This document shows, in pieces, positions 16,907 to 25,156 of a stretch of DNA of 64,000 bases. A program made the translations under genes and the position numbers. How positions within the stretch are numbered: position 1 is the stretch's first letter; each line of letters begins with the position of its first letter. Source of the stretch: an uncultured Bacteroidota bacterium (GTDB taxonomy: Bacteria; Bacteroidota; Bacteroidia; Chitinophagales; Chitinophagaceae). A model generated the notes under the pieces. That model did no database searches, was not told where the DNA came from, and saw only the letters and a list, made by a program, of their open reading frames with translations. The stretch lies in contig CAIVEW010000025.1 of assembly GCA_903905065.1 (NCBI GenBank), positions 1 to 64,000 of the forward strand, read 5' to 3'.

Positions 16907-18355
16907 TTGGAAAATAATACTGCCGGAAGTACATGCTCATTTAAACGTTCGCTTACATTACTGGACGGGGCCCTGCTCGTTATTGGCTCCATGATCGGGT
17001 CTGGTATATTCATTGTTAGTGCAGACATTGCGCGGTCTGTGGGGAGTGCGGGCTGGCTCATAGCGGTTTGGCTAATCTCAGGCTTTATCACACTTACTGC
17101 AGCTCTCAGTTATGGCGAACTGAGCGGCATGTATCCCCAGGCGGGAGGACAGTACGTTTATCTCCGGGAGGCATTCGGGAAATTCTACGGGTTCCTATAT
17201 GGCTGGTCTTTTTTCGCGGTGATACAGACAGGTACTATCGCTGCTGTAGGCGTGGCTTTCGGCAAGTTCTTAGGCTACCTGGTGCCGCAACTCGGAGATG
17301 GGAATGTACTGTTTAGCAAGACCTTTAACTTCAGTACGCCTTATGAGTATCATATCACGGCAGCCCAACTGGTGGGAATAGGCACTATCGTTTTTCTTAC
17401 GTTCATCAACACCAGGGGCGTGAAGAGTGGAAAATGGATACAGTTCGTGTTCACTTTTGCCAAGATAGCGGCCATGGCAGCGCTTATCATTTTTGGTTTT
17501 ATTTTCTTCAAGGATCACAGTATATGGGGTAGTAACTGGCAGGACGCATGGAGAGCGATCAAAATAACGAATACCGGTGCCATGATAACCCACGAAAGCC
17601 TGGGTACCGGCGCGCTTGTAGTGGCTATGTGCGGGGCCATGGTTGGTGCCCTGTTTTCCAGCGATGCCTGGAACAGTGTTACGTTCATAGCGGGTGAAAT
17701 AAAGCGCCCGGAACGCAACATAGGCCTGAGTTTGTTCATAGGCACCTTTGTAGTTACCCTGCTCTATGTCAGTATGAACTTTATGTACCTGAACGTGATG
17801 AGCGTAAGCGAAATAGGTGGCGCGCCATCCGATAGGGTAGCAACAGCGGCTGCGCTTAAGATATTTGGCAGCGATGGCGCAAAGATCATTGCACTGCTCA
17901 TAATGGTCTCCACGTTTGGATGTAACAATGGCCTTATACTTTCTGGTGCGCGTGTTTATTATACCATGGCGAAGGATAGCTTGTTTTTGCGTACAGCGGG
18001 CACGTTAAATGGCAAGGGCGTACCAGCAAAGGCTTTGTGGATGCAATGTATCTGGGCGTGCGGCCTCTGCCTGAGCGGGCAATATGGCAACCTGCTGAAT
18101 TACATTGTTTTTACCGTCCTCATATTTTATATACTAACCATTGCAGGCATCATAAAGCTGCGCCAGACGCAACCTGATATACCACGGCCGTACAAAGCAT
18201 TTGGCTACCCGGTGATACCGGTTATCTATATTCTGCTGGCGGCTTTTATCTGCATCATTTTGCTCTTCACACAAACGCTTTATGCCGGGCTTGGCCTTGC
18301 AATTGTACTGATAGGAATACCGATCTATTTTGTGACACAGAAGAAAGTACAGTAA
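16907..18355 (+). CDS. APC-family amino acid permease
   Basis: A 12-helix amino-acid/polyamine transporter of 482 residues. The first helix carries the APC substrate signature (LVIGSMIGSGIFIVSADIA) and the second segment GGQYVYLREAFGKFYGFLYGW is also typical, as is the middle motif LFSSDAWNSVTFIAGEIKRPERN. The only plausible start is a TTG at 16907, since a stop (TGA at 16892) lies just upstream and no ATG occurs before the first helix. This points to a non-ATG start. The substrate (for example serine/threonine or other neutral amino acids) cannot be told from the sequence. Confidence 0.92.
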   Translation: MENNTAGSTCSFKRSLTLLDGALLVIGSMIGSGIFIVSADIARSVGSAGWLIAVWLISGFITLTAALSYGELSGMYPQAGGQYVYLREAFGKFYGFLYGWSFFAVIQTGTIAAVGVAFGKFLGYLVPQLGDGNVLFSKTFNFSTPYEYHITAAQLVGIGTIVFLTFINTRGVKSGKWIQFVFTFAKIAAMAALIIFGFIFFKDHSIWGSNWQDAWRAIKITNTGAMITHESLGTGALVVAMCGAMVGALFSSDAWNSVTFIAGEIKRPERNIGLSLFIGTFVVTLLYVSMNFMYLNVMSVSEIGGAPSDRVATAAALKIFGSDGAKIIALLIMVSTFGCNNGLILSGARVYYTMAKDSLFLRTAGTLNGKGVPAKALWMQCIWACGLCLSGQYGNLLNYIVFTVLIFYILTIAGIIKLRQTQPDIPRPYKAFGYPVIPVIYILLAAFICIILLFTQTLYAGLGLAIVLIGIPIYFVTQKKVQ

Positions 18356-18390
18356 TGATGGCGGCCGAACCGCGTTGCATTTAAATTGTA

Positions 18391-18424
18391 TATTTTTGAC
18401 CAAACAATAAAGCCCCTTTAGGGG
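18391..18424 (+). promoter_or_regulatory. -7 box and CCCCTTTAGGGG palindrome ahead of the heptose kinase gene
   Basis: TATTTTTG (18391-18398) matches TAnnTTTG. The 12-bp palindrome CCCCTTTAGGGG (18413-18424) would lie at the very start of the transcript, directly before the ribosome binding region. The same palindrome flanks the element at 29215-29340. Confidence 0.45.
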
Positions 18425-18432
18425 TTTGGGGT

Positions 18433-19431
18433 ATGAATAAAACAGAGCTTAAAAAAATATTTGATGACATGAGTAGCGTCCACGTTGTGGTGGTGGGCGA
18501 TGTGATGCTGGACAATTACTGGTGGGGCAATGTGGATCGGATTTCTCCGGAGGCCCCGGTGCCTATAGTAGCGCTGAGCCGCCGCGAAAGCCGGCTGGGT
18601 GGGGCTGCTAATGTAGCGCTCAACTGTAAGGCGCTGGGTGCAAAAGTAACCTTAGCGAGTGTAATAGGTGATGACAGCGAGGGGGCAAACCTGATAAAAC
18701 TGGCCACAGAAGCAGGCATAGACAGCAGCCTGATCATGCAAAGCTGGCACCGGCCCACGACCACTAAAGTGCGCATACTTAGCCGCAACCAGCAAATGCT
18801 GCGCCTGGACGATGAGGCGACAGACGAGCTATACACAGACGAAGAACATCCGTTTATAGACAACATACTCAAGTACCTGCAGGTGGTAAAGCCACAGGTA
18901 TTGATATTCGAGGACTATAACAAAGGGGTGCTTAAGGAAAATGTTATAAGGCTGATAACCGCACATTGCAAGAAGATAGGCATTATTACAGTGGTGGACC
19001 CTAAAAAGAGGAACTTCCTTGCTTATAAGAACGTGACCGTATTTAAGCCGAATCTTAAAGAAGTGCGGGAAGGGCTGCATATGGAGCTCAATGATGTCAA
19101 CGAGCGCGAACTGGATAAAGCACACGGCAAGCTGAACGAAGCCCTGCACCACGATATTACATTCATTACATTGTCTGAAAAAGGAGTGTTTTATAATAAT
19201 GGTTTTTCATCGGCTGTGCTGCCATCGCACATCCGCAATATAGCTGATGTATCTGGAGCGGGAGATACGGTGGTGGCTACTGCTGCATTGGTATATGCAA
19301 TTACCAAAGACGTAGCCCTTATGGCCGAAATATCGAACCTTGCCGGCGGACTGGTATGTGAGGAGGTGGGTGTAGTTTCAATAAAAAAGGACAAGTTGTA
19401 TAAAGAGGCGGAGGAAGTCCTTTGTAAGTAG
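18433..19431 (+). CDS. rfaE1: D-glycero-beta-D-manno-heptose-7-phosphate kinase (RfaE/HldE domain I, PfkB family)
   Basis: The enzyme phosphorylates heptose-7-phosphate at C1 on the way to ADP-heptose for lipopolysaccharide core. It is a PfkB/ribokinase-fold protein of 332 residues. The RfaE domain I N-terminus is visible (VVVVGDVMLDNYWWGNVDRI, then SPEAPVPIVAL), as is the substrate motif LGGAANVALNCKALGA. The C-terminal anion-hole signature DVSGAGDTVVATAAL contains the catalytic Asp of GAGD. The nucleotidyltransferase domain (HldE domain II) is absent, so a separate rfaE2/hldC gene is expected elsewhere. It ends 26 bp before the TauE gene. Confidence 0.9.
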   Translation: MNKTELKKIFDDMSSVHVVVVGDVMLDNYWWGNVDRISPEAPVPIVALSRRESRLGGAANVALNCKALGAKVTLASVIGDDSEGANLIKLATEAGIDSSLIMQSWHRPTTTKVRILSRNQQMLRLDDEATDELYTDEEHPFIDNILKYLQVVKPQVLIFEDYNKGVLKENVIRLITAHCKKIGIITVVDPKKRNFLAYKNVTVFKPNLKEVREGLHMELNDVNERELDKAHGKLNEALHHDITFITLSEKGVFYNNGFSSAVLPSHIRNIADVSGAGDTVVATAALVYAITKDVALMAEISNLAGGLVCEEVGVVSIKKDKLYKEAEEVLCK

Positions 19432-19457
19432 AAACGCTGATTTTTCAATTATAGCTT

Positions 19458-20216
19458 ATGCAACACTGGGAGATCATTATTTTCTTTTTGGTTATCGCAT
19501 TTGTATATGCTTCCGTAGGCTTTGGCGGTGGCTCCAGCTATCTTGCCATACTCAGTTTGTACAATCTTCCCATCCCTGAAATGAAGCTGACGGCTTTGAT
19601 CTGTAACATAATTGTCGTTACAGGTGGTACCATTATTTACATAAGGAGTAAACAGGTGGATTGGAAGAAAGTTCTACCGCTGGTTGTAGTAAGCGTGCCC
19701 CTGGCCTATGTGGGTGCGAAGATGAAACTAAGCCAGGATACGTTTTTCATTATTCTTGGTTGCAGCCTGATGCTTGCCGCTTTTCTGCTTTGGATCAGGT
19801 ATCGGTACGTTAGCGAAGAAGAGGCGATCACACATAAGGCCAATTATGTTAAAGATGGGTCGCTCGGTGGCGCTATAGGGTTCTTATCGGGCATAGTGAG
19901 TATCGGCGGCGGTATCTTTTTATCTCCTGTTCTTAACCTTATGAAATGGGATACACCCAAGAAAATAGCAGCCACCGCCAGCTTGTTTATCCTGGTTAAT
20001 TCTATCTCCGGGATTGCAGGGCAATTGTCCGCATTAAATAGTAGCGTTGACTATACGCGCATTGGCCTGTTGTGCGCCGCGGTCTTTATTGGTGGGCAGA
20101 TCGGTTCGCGCCTGGGTGCGGTGAAATTCAATCAACTAGTGGTTCGGCGTGTAACCGCAGTGGTTGTGTTCGCCGCCGGGGTCGAGGTTTTGACAAAGCA
20201 CCTACATTTGCAATAG
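19458..20216 (+). CDS. TauE/SafE-family sulfite/organosulfur permease
   Basis: This 252-residue protein is a full-length member, with two internally related halves. The first is marked by FVYASVGFGGGSSYLAILSL and the second by FLSGIVSIGGGIFLSPVLNL, each followed by three hydrophobic helices. The family transports sulfite, sulfolactate, sulfoacetate or similar anions out of the cell. It ends 2 bp before the moaD start, so it may be transcribed with moaD-moaE. Compare the half-length relative at 4213-4593. Confidence 0.9.
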   Translation: MQHWEIIIFFLVIAFVYASVGFGGGSSYLAILSLYNLPIPEMKLTALICNIIVVTGGTIIYIRSKQVDWKKVLPLVVVSVPLAYVGAKMKLSQDTFFIILGCSLMLAAFLLWIRYRYVSEEEAITHKANYVKDGSLGGAIGFLSGIVSIGGGIFLSPVLNLMKWDTPKKIAATASLFILVNSISGIAGQLSALNSSVDYTRIGLLCAAVFIGGQIGSRLGAVKFNQLVVRRVTAVVVFAAGVEVLTKHLHLQ

Positions 20217-20218
20217 TT

Positions 20219-20455
20219 ATGAGAGTTCTGGCGTTTGGAATTGCAAAAGAGATATTTGGAGGCGCTTCAGTGGAGGTGTTGGAAAATACCACGCTTTCAG
20301 TTGCAGGTTTGCAAGCGATTCTCGAGGAGCGCTATCCCAGGCTTAAACAGTTGTCCTCTTTTATGATAGCAGTGAACGGCGAGTACAGTCAACCAGGCAC
20401 GATAATTCACAAGGGGGATGAAGTGGCGATAATACCGCCGGTAAGCGGTGGGTGA
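20219..20455 (+). CDS. moaD: Molybdopterin synthase small subunit (MoaD)
   Basis: This 78-residue ubiquitin-fold sulfur carrier starts at the ATG at 20219 (the frame is open upstream inside the TauE gene, which is ignored). It has the family layout MRVLAFGIAKEIFGG at the front and ends in the obligatory Gly-Gly (AIIPPVSGG). The terminal Gly is thiocarboxylated and donates sulfur to cyclic pyranopterin monophosphate. It is followed at once by moaE, its partner subunit. Confidence 0.94.
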   Translation: MRVLAFGIAKEIFGGASVEVLENTTLSVAGLQAILEERYPRLKQLSSFMIAVNGEYSQPGTIIHKGDEVAIIPPVSGG

Positions 20456-20468
20456 GTGTGCCACACCT
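20456..20468. repeat. GTGTGCCACACCT element between moaD and moaE
   Basis: This is the second copy of the 13-bp text seen upstream of asnS (4185-4197). It lies just after the moaD stop and just before the moaE ATG. It may be a dispersed repeat. Confidence 0.35.
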
Positions 20469-20502
20469 CAATGGTGTTGCGCTTTTTAACAAACATGGAC
20501 CA

Positions 20503-20919
20503 ATGACCAACATAAAAATTTCGTCGGCTTCTCTGGATGTGCAGTCTTGTATAGCATGGTCTAGGGCGCCTGAAGCTGGAGGCATAGATGTATTCATCGG
20601 CTCTGTCCGGAATATGACTAAGGGCAAGAGTGTAGTTCGGCTGGAATTTGAAGCCTATGAAAGTATGGCATTGAAAGAAATGGAGAAGATAGCTGCATAT
20701 GCGCTCACAAAATGGCCTGTTCATAAGATATTGATCCATCACCGTACGGGCGTTCTTGCAGTCGGAGAGATACCAGTCATCATAGTGGTATCCGCTGCCC
20801 GCCGGGGCGCAGCATTTGAAGCCTGCCGGTATGCTATTGATACTTTAAAGGAAACAGTTCCTATCTGGAAGAAGGAAGTGTTTGAAGATGGTGAGCACTG
20901 GGTAGCAGCTCACCCGTAA
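20503..20919 (+). CDS. moaE: Molybdopterin synthase large subunit (MoaE)
   Basis: MoaE carries the active site of molybdopterin synthase and binds the MoaD tail. The motifs GGIDVFIGSVRNMTKGKSV, LEFEAYESMALKEM, and the catalytic Lys region ETVPIWKKEVFEDGEHWV are all present. The ATG at 20503 gives the family N-terminus (MTNIKISSASLD). A GTG at 20452 overlapping the moaD stop is in frame and would add 17 residues, which is less likely because the extra stretch is repeat-derived. At 138 residues the length is normal. Confidence 0.94.
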   Translation: MTNIKISSASLDVQSCIAWSRAPEAGGIDVFIGSVRNMTKGKSVVRLEFEAYESMALKEMEKIAAYALTKWPVHKILIHHRTGVLAVGEIPVIIVVSAARRGAAFEACRYAIDTLKETVPIWKKEVFEDGEHWVAAHP

Positions 20920-20928
20920 CCCCAGCCT

Positions 20929-21552
20929 CTAAAGGGGTTTACTGATGCTATGAATAATCAGTTTCACCTTTTCTGCATCCTCTGGTGTGTTTGCATTCAT
21001 GAGGGCATCCGGGTCCGGAGGTTTCAGCATTTTCACCTGCCCACTATTTCTTATCAGTACCTTCCTGGGGCAGGTAACGTCATTCGCAAGGAACGATAGT
21101 ATGTCATATCCTGCCGGTTCCCAGATGGTGATAAGCGGCTCCGGTAGAGAATCAAAAGGGCTTTCAAAGGTTGTGGCGATACCATTGGGGGCCCTGTTCT
21201 CAATAAGGTATTGCAGGGTTGCGGCATCCAGCAGCGGCAGGTCGCAGGCAGTTACCAGCCATGCCACATCAGTATGTGCTTTGAACGCGGACATTATGCC
21301 CGTCATAGGTCCCGCGCCGGTAACGCTATCGGGAATGACTTGATACTTTGGGTCTATCTCATTTTGCTGCTCTGGCCTGCAGGAAATGATGACATTGGCG
21401 CACACGCTCTTCAGAAGATCAGCCATATAATAGCGCTGCTCTATACCATGCCATTTAATAATGCCCTTGTCATGGCCCATGCGCATACTCTTGCCTCCGG
21501 CAAGCACAAGCCCGTAAAGCTGCGGTTGTTTATTTTCCTCTTTTGAAATCAC
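20929..21552 (-). CDS. mobA: Molybdenum cofactor guanylyltransferase (MobA)
   Basis: MobA adds GMP to molybdopterin to give the guanine dinucleotide form of the cofactor. The nucleotide-binding signature LVLAGGKSMRMGHDKG is at the N-terminus, and the Mg-binding acidic motif VTACDLPLL is near residue 105. The start is a GTG at 21552 that lies inside the 3' end of moaC (a 23-nt overlap), so translation is probably coupled. It faces moaE across a 9-bp gap. Presence of mobA implies that at least one guanylated (DMSO-reductase-type) molybdoenzyme is used. Confidence 0.92.
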   Translation of the reverse strand: MISKEENKQPQLYGLVLAGGKSMRMGHDKGIIKWHGIEQRYYMADLLKSVCANVIISCRPEQQNEIDPKYQVIPDSVTGAGPMTGIMSAFKAHTDVAWLVTACDLPLLDAATLQYLIENRAPNGIATTFESPFDSLPEPLITIWEPAGYDILSFLANDVTCPRKVLIRNSGQVKMLKPPDPDALMNANTPEDAEKVKLIIHSISKPL

Positions 21553-22009
21553 GTTTGCCTCCTGTTTTCTCCATCAGTTTCGTTTCCTTTATCACTATAT
21601 CGTGGCTCATAGCTTTGCACATATCATAAACGGTCAGTGCCGCAATACTTGCTCCTACAAGTGCTTCCATCTCCACGCCTGTCTTTGCAGTGAGACTGGC
21701 CGTGCAGTCGATTATTACTTCCTGTTTCTTATTTATGTGGATGTCGATTGTACAATTATCAAGGCCGAGTGGATGGCATAGCGGAATCAGCTCCCCAGTT
21801 TTCTTCGCGGCCATTATCCCTGCTATGATCGCGGTCTGAAACACTGAGCCTTTCTTACTTTTTATGTCGTCACCGGCGAATTGCTCCATTACTTCAACAG
21901 GCATGACCACAACGCTCCGCGCAGTCGCCGTGCGTAGCGTTACCTTCTTTTCGCTTACGTCAACCATTGTAGGCTGTCCTTTCTTGTTTATGTGTGTGAG
22001 TTCTTTCAT
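21530..22009 (-). CDS. moaC: Cyclic pyranopterin monophosphate synthase (MoaC)
   Basis: MoaC converts the MoaA product (3',8-cyclo-GTP) into cyclic pyranopterin monophosphate. The protein of 159 residues shows the family motifs MVDVSEKKVTLRTATA, AIIAGIMAAKKTGELIPLCHPL, and VEMEALVGASIAALTVYDMCK. The start codon abuts the moeA stop with no gap, and its end overlaps mobA by 23 nt. moaA, moeA, moaC and mobA thus form a tight operon. Confidence 0.96.
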   Translation of the reverse strand: MKELTHINKKGQPTMVDVSEKKVTLRTATARSVVVMPVEVMEQFAGDDIKSKKGSVFQTAIIAGIMAAKKTGELIPLCHPLGLDNCTIDIHINKKQEVIIDCTASLTAKTGVEMEALVGASIAALTVYDMCKAMSHDIVIKETKLMEKTGGKRDFKRGK

Positions 22010-23212
22010 CTACATAATATTTTTGAACGGCCATATGCGGTACACTTCACCTTTCTTAAAGATACTTTGTTCCAGCGGAAGTTCCATAAACGCATCAGTA
22101 TCCAGCAGGTTGGCAAAGTCACCGGAGCCATGGCCTTCCATGGGCGTAGCATGCAGGTGGCCATGCTTGCATATTTTCAGTTTTACTTGGGCAAAGTATT
22201 GCAGTGCCGGTGTAAAGCTAATGTCCTCATTTAGTTCGGCAAAGGCAGGCCTTGAAGTCACGCCAAGTGACCGCTGCAGCCACGGCAGAAAGTATCTATG
22301 CAGGCACATGAAAGTGGAAACCGGGTTTCCGGGAAACGCGAAAACGAGCACACCATTTTTATGTTTGCCAAACCAAAAAGGTTTACCCGGTCGCTGTTGC
22401 ACTTTATGAAAAAGTTTCTGAATACTTAGCTCTTCCAGCACCTGCGGTACGTAGTCAAACTTGCCCATAGAGATACCACCGCTCAGAAGGATCACATCAT
22501 ACTTGGCAAGGCACGATTCAATTTGTGTGCAGGTAATTGTCGGCTCATCGGGAATATGCAGTGTGTCCGCCAATACTCCATGCTGTTGCAACACAGCTTT
22601 TACGGCATAGCTATTCGAGCGACGAACCTGGTAGGGTGTAGGCGTAGCGTCCACGTCCACCAGTTCATCTCCTGTAGAAATAATAACGACCCTTGGCATC
22701 TTTTTTACCAACAGCGTACTCTTTCCGACAGAAGCCGCCATACTTATGTGTGCAGGATTGATATTCTCATTAGCCGTGGCAACAGTTTCTCCCTCTTTTT
22801 TGTCCTTTCCCTTATAGTGCAGATTCTGTCCCTTTCTGATATCGTTTGTGATCACGGTGGCAATTCCATCTTTTATTTCCACATCCTCATACCTCACTAT
22901 TGTATCCGTAGAATCCGGCAAGGCAGCGCCCGTCATGATCTCCACGCATTCATTGAATGCATCGATTTCAATTGGTTCATCGCCTGCGGCAACGACACCT
23001 TTTATTGCGAACGTTTTTATTCCAGACTCAAATGCCGCACATTTTATGGCAATACCATCCATCGTTACCCTATTGCACGGTGGTAGATCCCGGTCAGCCT
23101 TTAGATCTTCCGCGAGTACCCGGCCCGGGGACTGTTCAAACAGAACTTGCTCTGAGCCGTAGTCTCTGGCTTGGGCTAGGATTATTTCTTCTGCGTCTTT
23201 AACTGTCGTCAT
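22010..23212 (-). CDS. moeA: Molybdopterin molybdenumtransferase (MoeA)
   Basis: MoeA inserts molybdate into adenylated molybdopterin. The order of domains is normal over 400 residues. The N-terminal part carries PGRVLAEDLKADRDLPPCNRVTMDGIAI, then the beta-rich lid. The MoCF-binding core follows from about residue 175 (VVIISTGDELV, then LLSGGISMGKFDYV), then PGKPFWFG and the motif FAFPGNPVSTF. The C-terminal barrel domain ends IFKKGEVYRIWPF. It lies between moaA (37 bp upstream) and moaC (0 bp). No mogA/moaB adenylyltransferase gene is visible in the window. Confidence 0.96.
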   Translation of the reverse strand: MTTVKDAEEIILAQARDYGSEQVLFEQSPGRVLAEDLKADRDLPPCNRVTMDGIAIKCAAFESGIKTFAIKGVVAAGDEPIEIDAFNECVEIMTGAALPDSTDTIVRYEDVEIKDGIATVITNDIRKGQNLHYKGKDKKEGETVATANENINPAHISMAASVGKSTLLVKKMPRVVIISTGDELVDVDATPTPYQVRRSNSYAVKAVLQQHGVLADTLHIPDEPTITCTQIESCLAKYDVILLSGGISMGKFDYVPQVLEELSIQKLFHKVQQRPGKPFWFGKHKNGVLVFAFPGNPVSTFMCLHRYFLPWLQRSLGVTSRPAFAELNEDISFTPALQYFAQVKLKICKHGHLHATPMEGHGSGDFANLLDTDAFMELPLEQSIFKKGEVYRIWPFKNIM

Positions 23213-23249
23213 TGACTAAGATTTTTAGGATGAAAGGATTATAGGATTT

Positions 23250-24221
23250 TTACCCCCCTATCGCTGCCATCGATTCGTGGATGTTGTTCTTCTCCGCTTC
23301 AAAGCCATCCTTCGCTCTGTGGCTGATAGCGTTAAGTAATGTAGTTTGTATTGCCTCATCGCTTTGTCCATCGCGAACTAGATCCTTTATGTTCAATACG
23401 CCATTATCATAAAGGCAGGTTTTGAGCATACCTTGTGGTGTAATACGGATTCGGTTGCACGTGCCACAAAACGATCTGGAATACGCAGCTATGATGCCTA
23501 CATCGCCCTTATGGCCGGGTATATGGTAGTTATAAGAAGTCGAATAAGCCGGGTCTGCGATCTTTTGAATATCCGGATAGCGATCTTTTATCGTTTGCAA
23601 AATCCGCACGTAGTCCCAGTTCATGGGGTGGTAGGTCCCTGTTCCGTTAAATGGCATCTCTTCAATGAACCTAACGCTTACGGGCAAGTCTTTAGTAAGC
23701 GCTACTAATGGCAGAATATCCTCGGTGTTTTTTCCTTCCATCACTACCGCGTTTAGCTTCACATTTATATCATGGCGCAGCAATTGGTTCATGGTCTCTA
23801 AAACCTGGAGTAATTCGTCACGGCGTGTAATGGCAAAAAAACGGTTGCGGTCTATGGTGTCCAGGCTCAGGTTTACAGAGCGAATGCCAAGCTTTTTTAG
23901 TTCAGGTACATGCGGTGCAGTAAGCACACCATTGGTGGTGATTGTAAGTTCTTTCAGGCCTTTCAGCGCCGAGAGTTCCCTAAGGAACGGCATAAGGTCC
24001 TTTCGCACGAATGGCTCACCTCCCGTGATCCGGATCTTATCAATACCCATTTTAATGACCAGGGTACAAATGCGGATCATCTCTTCATAACTCATTAACT
24101 CATTGCGGGAAAGCCAGTCTATGCCTTCCTCGGGCATACAGTAAAAGCAACGAAGATTGCACCGGTCGGTGACAGCAAGGCGCAGGTAGTTTATTTTTCG
24201 TCCGTGATTATCTAACAACAC
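23250..24221 (-). CDS. moaA: GTP 3',8-cyclase (MoaA), radical SAM
   Basis: MoaA rearranges GTP in the first step of molybdenum cofactor synthesis. The N-terminal radical-SAM cluster motif is TDRCNLRCFYC (Cys21, Cys25, Cys28), and the SAM-binding motif is RITGGEP. The C-terminal auxiliary 4Fe-4S cluster ligands are in FCGTCNRIRITPQGMLKTC. The protein ends in the conserved Gly-Gly (SMAAIGG), which in MoaA is needed for catalysis. It is the first gene of the moaA-moeA-moaC-mobA operon on the minus strand. Confidence 0.97.
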   Translation of the reverse strand: MLLDNHGRKINYLRLAVTDRCNLRCFYCMPEEGIDWLSRNELMSYEEMIRICTLVIKMGIDKIRITGGEPFVRKDLMPFLRELSALKGLKELTITTNGVLTAPHVPELKKLGIRSVNLSLDTIDRNRFFAITRRDELLQVLETMNQLLRHDINVKLNAVVMEGKNTEDILPLVALTKDLPVSVRFIEEMPFNGTGTYHPMNWDYVRILQTIKDRYPDIQKIADPAYSTSYNYHIPGHKGDVGIIAAYSRSFCGTCNRIRITPQGMLKTCLYDNGVLNIKDLVRDGQSDEAIQTTLLNAISHRAKDGFEAEKNNIHESMAAIGG

Positions 24222-24317
24222 AGTTATAAAGGTCGGTCAGGTTGGCGACGTTGCAAAATTGAAGATAAATTAAGTAGCTTTATTTGGTTAATGTTAATTA
24301 CGCTCCGAAAATAAAGA

Positions 24318-25085
24318 ATGAAAAAAGCCATAACACTACTGCTCGTTGGGCTCGTGCTTTGCTCCTTTACCCGCAAAAAAAACAATACCCTGAACGATCA
24401 AAACATTAAGGGAAGAGTCAAGTCAATAATTGAATACGAAAGTATGACTGTAAAAGGGAGACAGGTGACACTGGGAAAGAAAGTTTATACCTATGACGAC
24501 AAAGGTAACCAGGTGCTTATGAGATCGTATGATGCGCATGACAGCAACAATTTCCCCGACTTCAGATGGGATTATAAGTACAATGCGAATGGCGACAAAA
24601 CGGAAGAGAATATTTACAACCCGGATGGCAGCTTATCCTGGAAAACCATTTTTACTTACGATAAGAACCGCCTGCTCACTGAGGCAGACAGGTACCATAG
24701 AGACGGCTCGCTTGAAGAGCGGTACGTCTATACAAATGACGCTGGTGGTAACAAAACAGGGCAAACCAGTTATAATTTCAAGGGAGAGCTTAATTGTAAG
24801 TCAGTGTTCAAATATCACCACAGCCTGTTGGTAGAAAAAGAGGTCGATTGCGGCAACCTGCCGGGGATGGGAAATGTGCCGTTGAAAGGGAACTATAAAT
24901 TTGACGACAAGAACAACCTGGTAGAATATCTTGAATATCACCGGGATGATAAAACTGCCGTAATCCGTAAAATAACTTATGCCGATTTCGACCGGGCGGG
25001 CAACTGGATCAGGAAGACAGAGGTCTCCGATGAAAACGAAATTGGGGAGTTAACTACTACACTCAGAGAGATAAGTTATTATTAG
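24318..25085 (+). CDS. Secreted protein with degenerate YD/Rhs-like repeats
   Basis: A signal peptide ([14 protein letters not shown]) precedes a 230-residue domain built from short repeats of the type YxYxxDGxxxxxxxYxxDG. Examples are [51 protein letters not shown] and [22 protein letters not shown]. The pattern is similar to YD/RHS repeats and MORN-like beta-hairpins, so an all-beta solenoid is expected. A Cys near the signal cleavage site (VLCSF) could instead be lipidated. Function is unknown. It stands alone between moaA (divergent) and uvrA. Confidence 0.75.
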   Translation: MKKAITLLLVGLVLCSFTRKKNNTLNDQNIKGRVKSIIEYESMTVKGRQVTLGKKVYTYDDKGNQVLMRSYDAHDSNNFPDFRWDYKYNANGDKTEENIYNPDGSLSWKTIFTYDKNRLLTEADRYHRDGSLEERYVYTNDAGGNKTGQTSYNFKGELNCKSVFKYHHSLLVEKEVDCGNLPGMGNVPLKGNYKFDDKNNLVEYLEYHRDDKTAVIRKITYADFDRAGNWIRKTEVSDENEIGELTTTLREISYY

Positions 25086-25156
25086 TATATGCTATAATAG
25101 AAACAATCAATCCCCCCATAAAAAGGATACCAAAATTCATCCGTAAATTGCAGGTA

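Noticed and set aside
20452-20502. GTG start of moaE overlapping the moaD stop
   Set aside because: It would add 17 residues from a repeat-containing stretch; the ATG at 20503 gives the normal MoaE start. Translational coupling remains possible.
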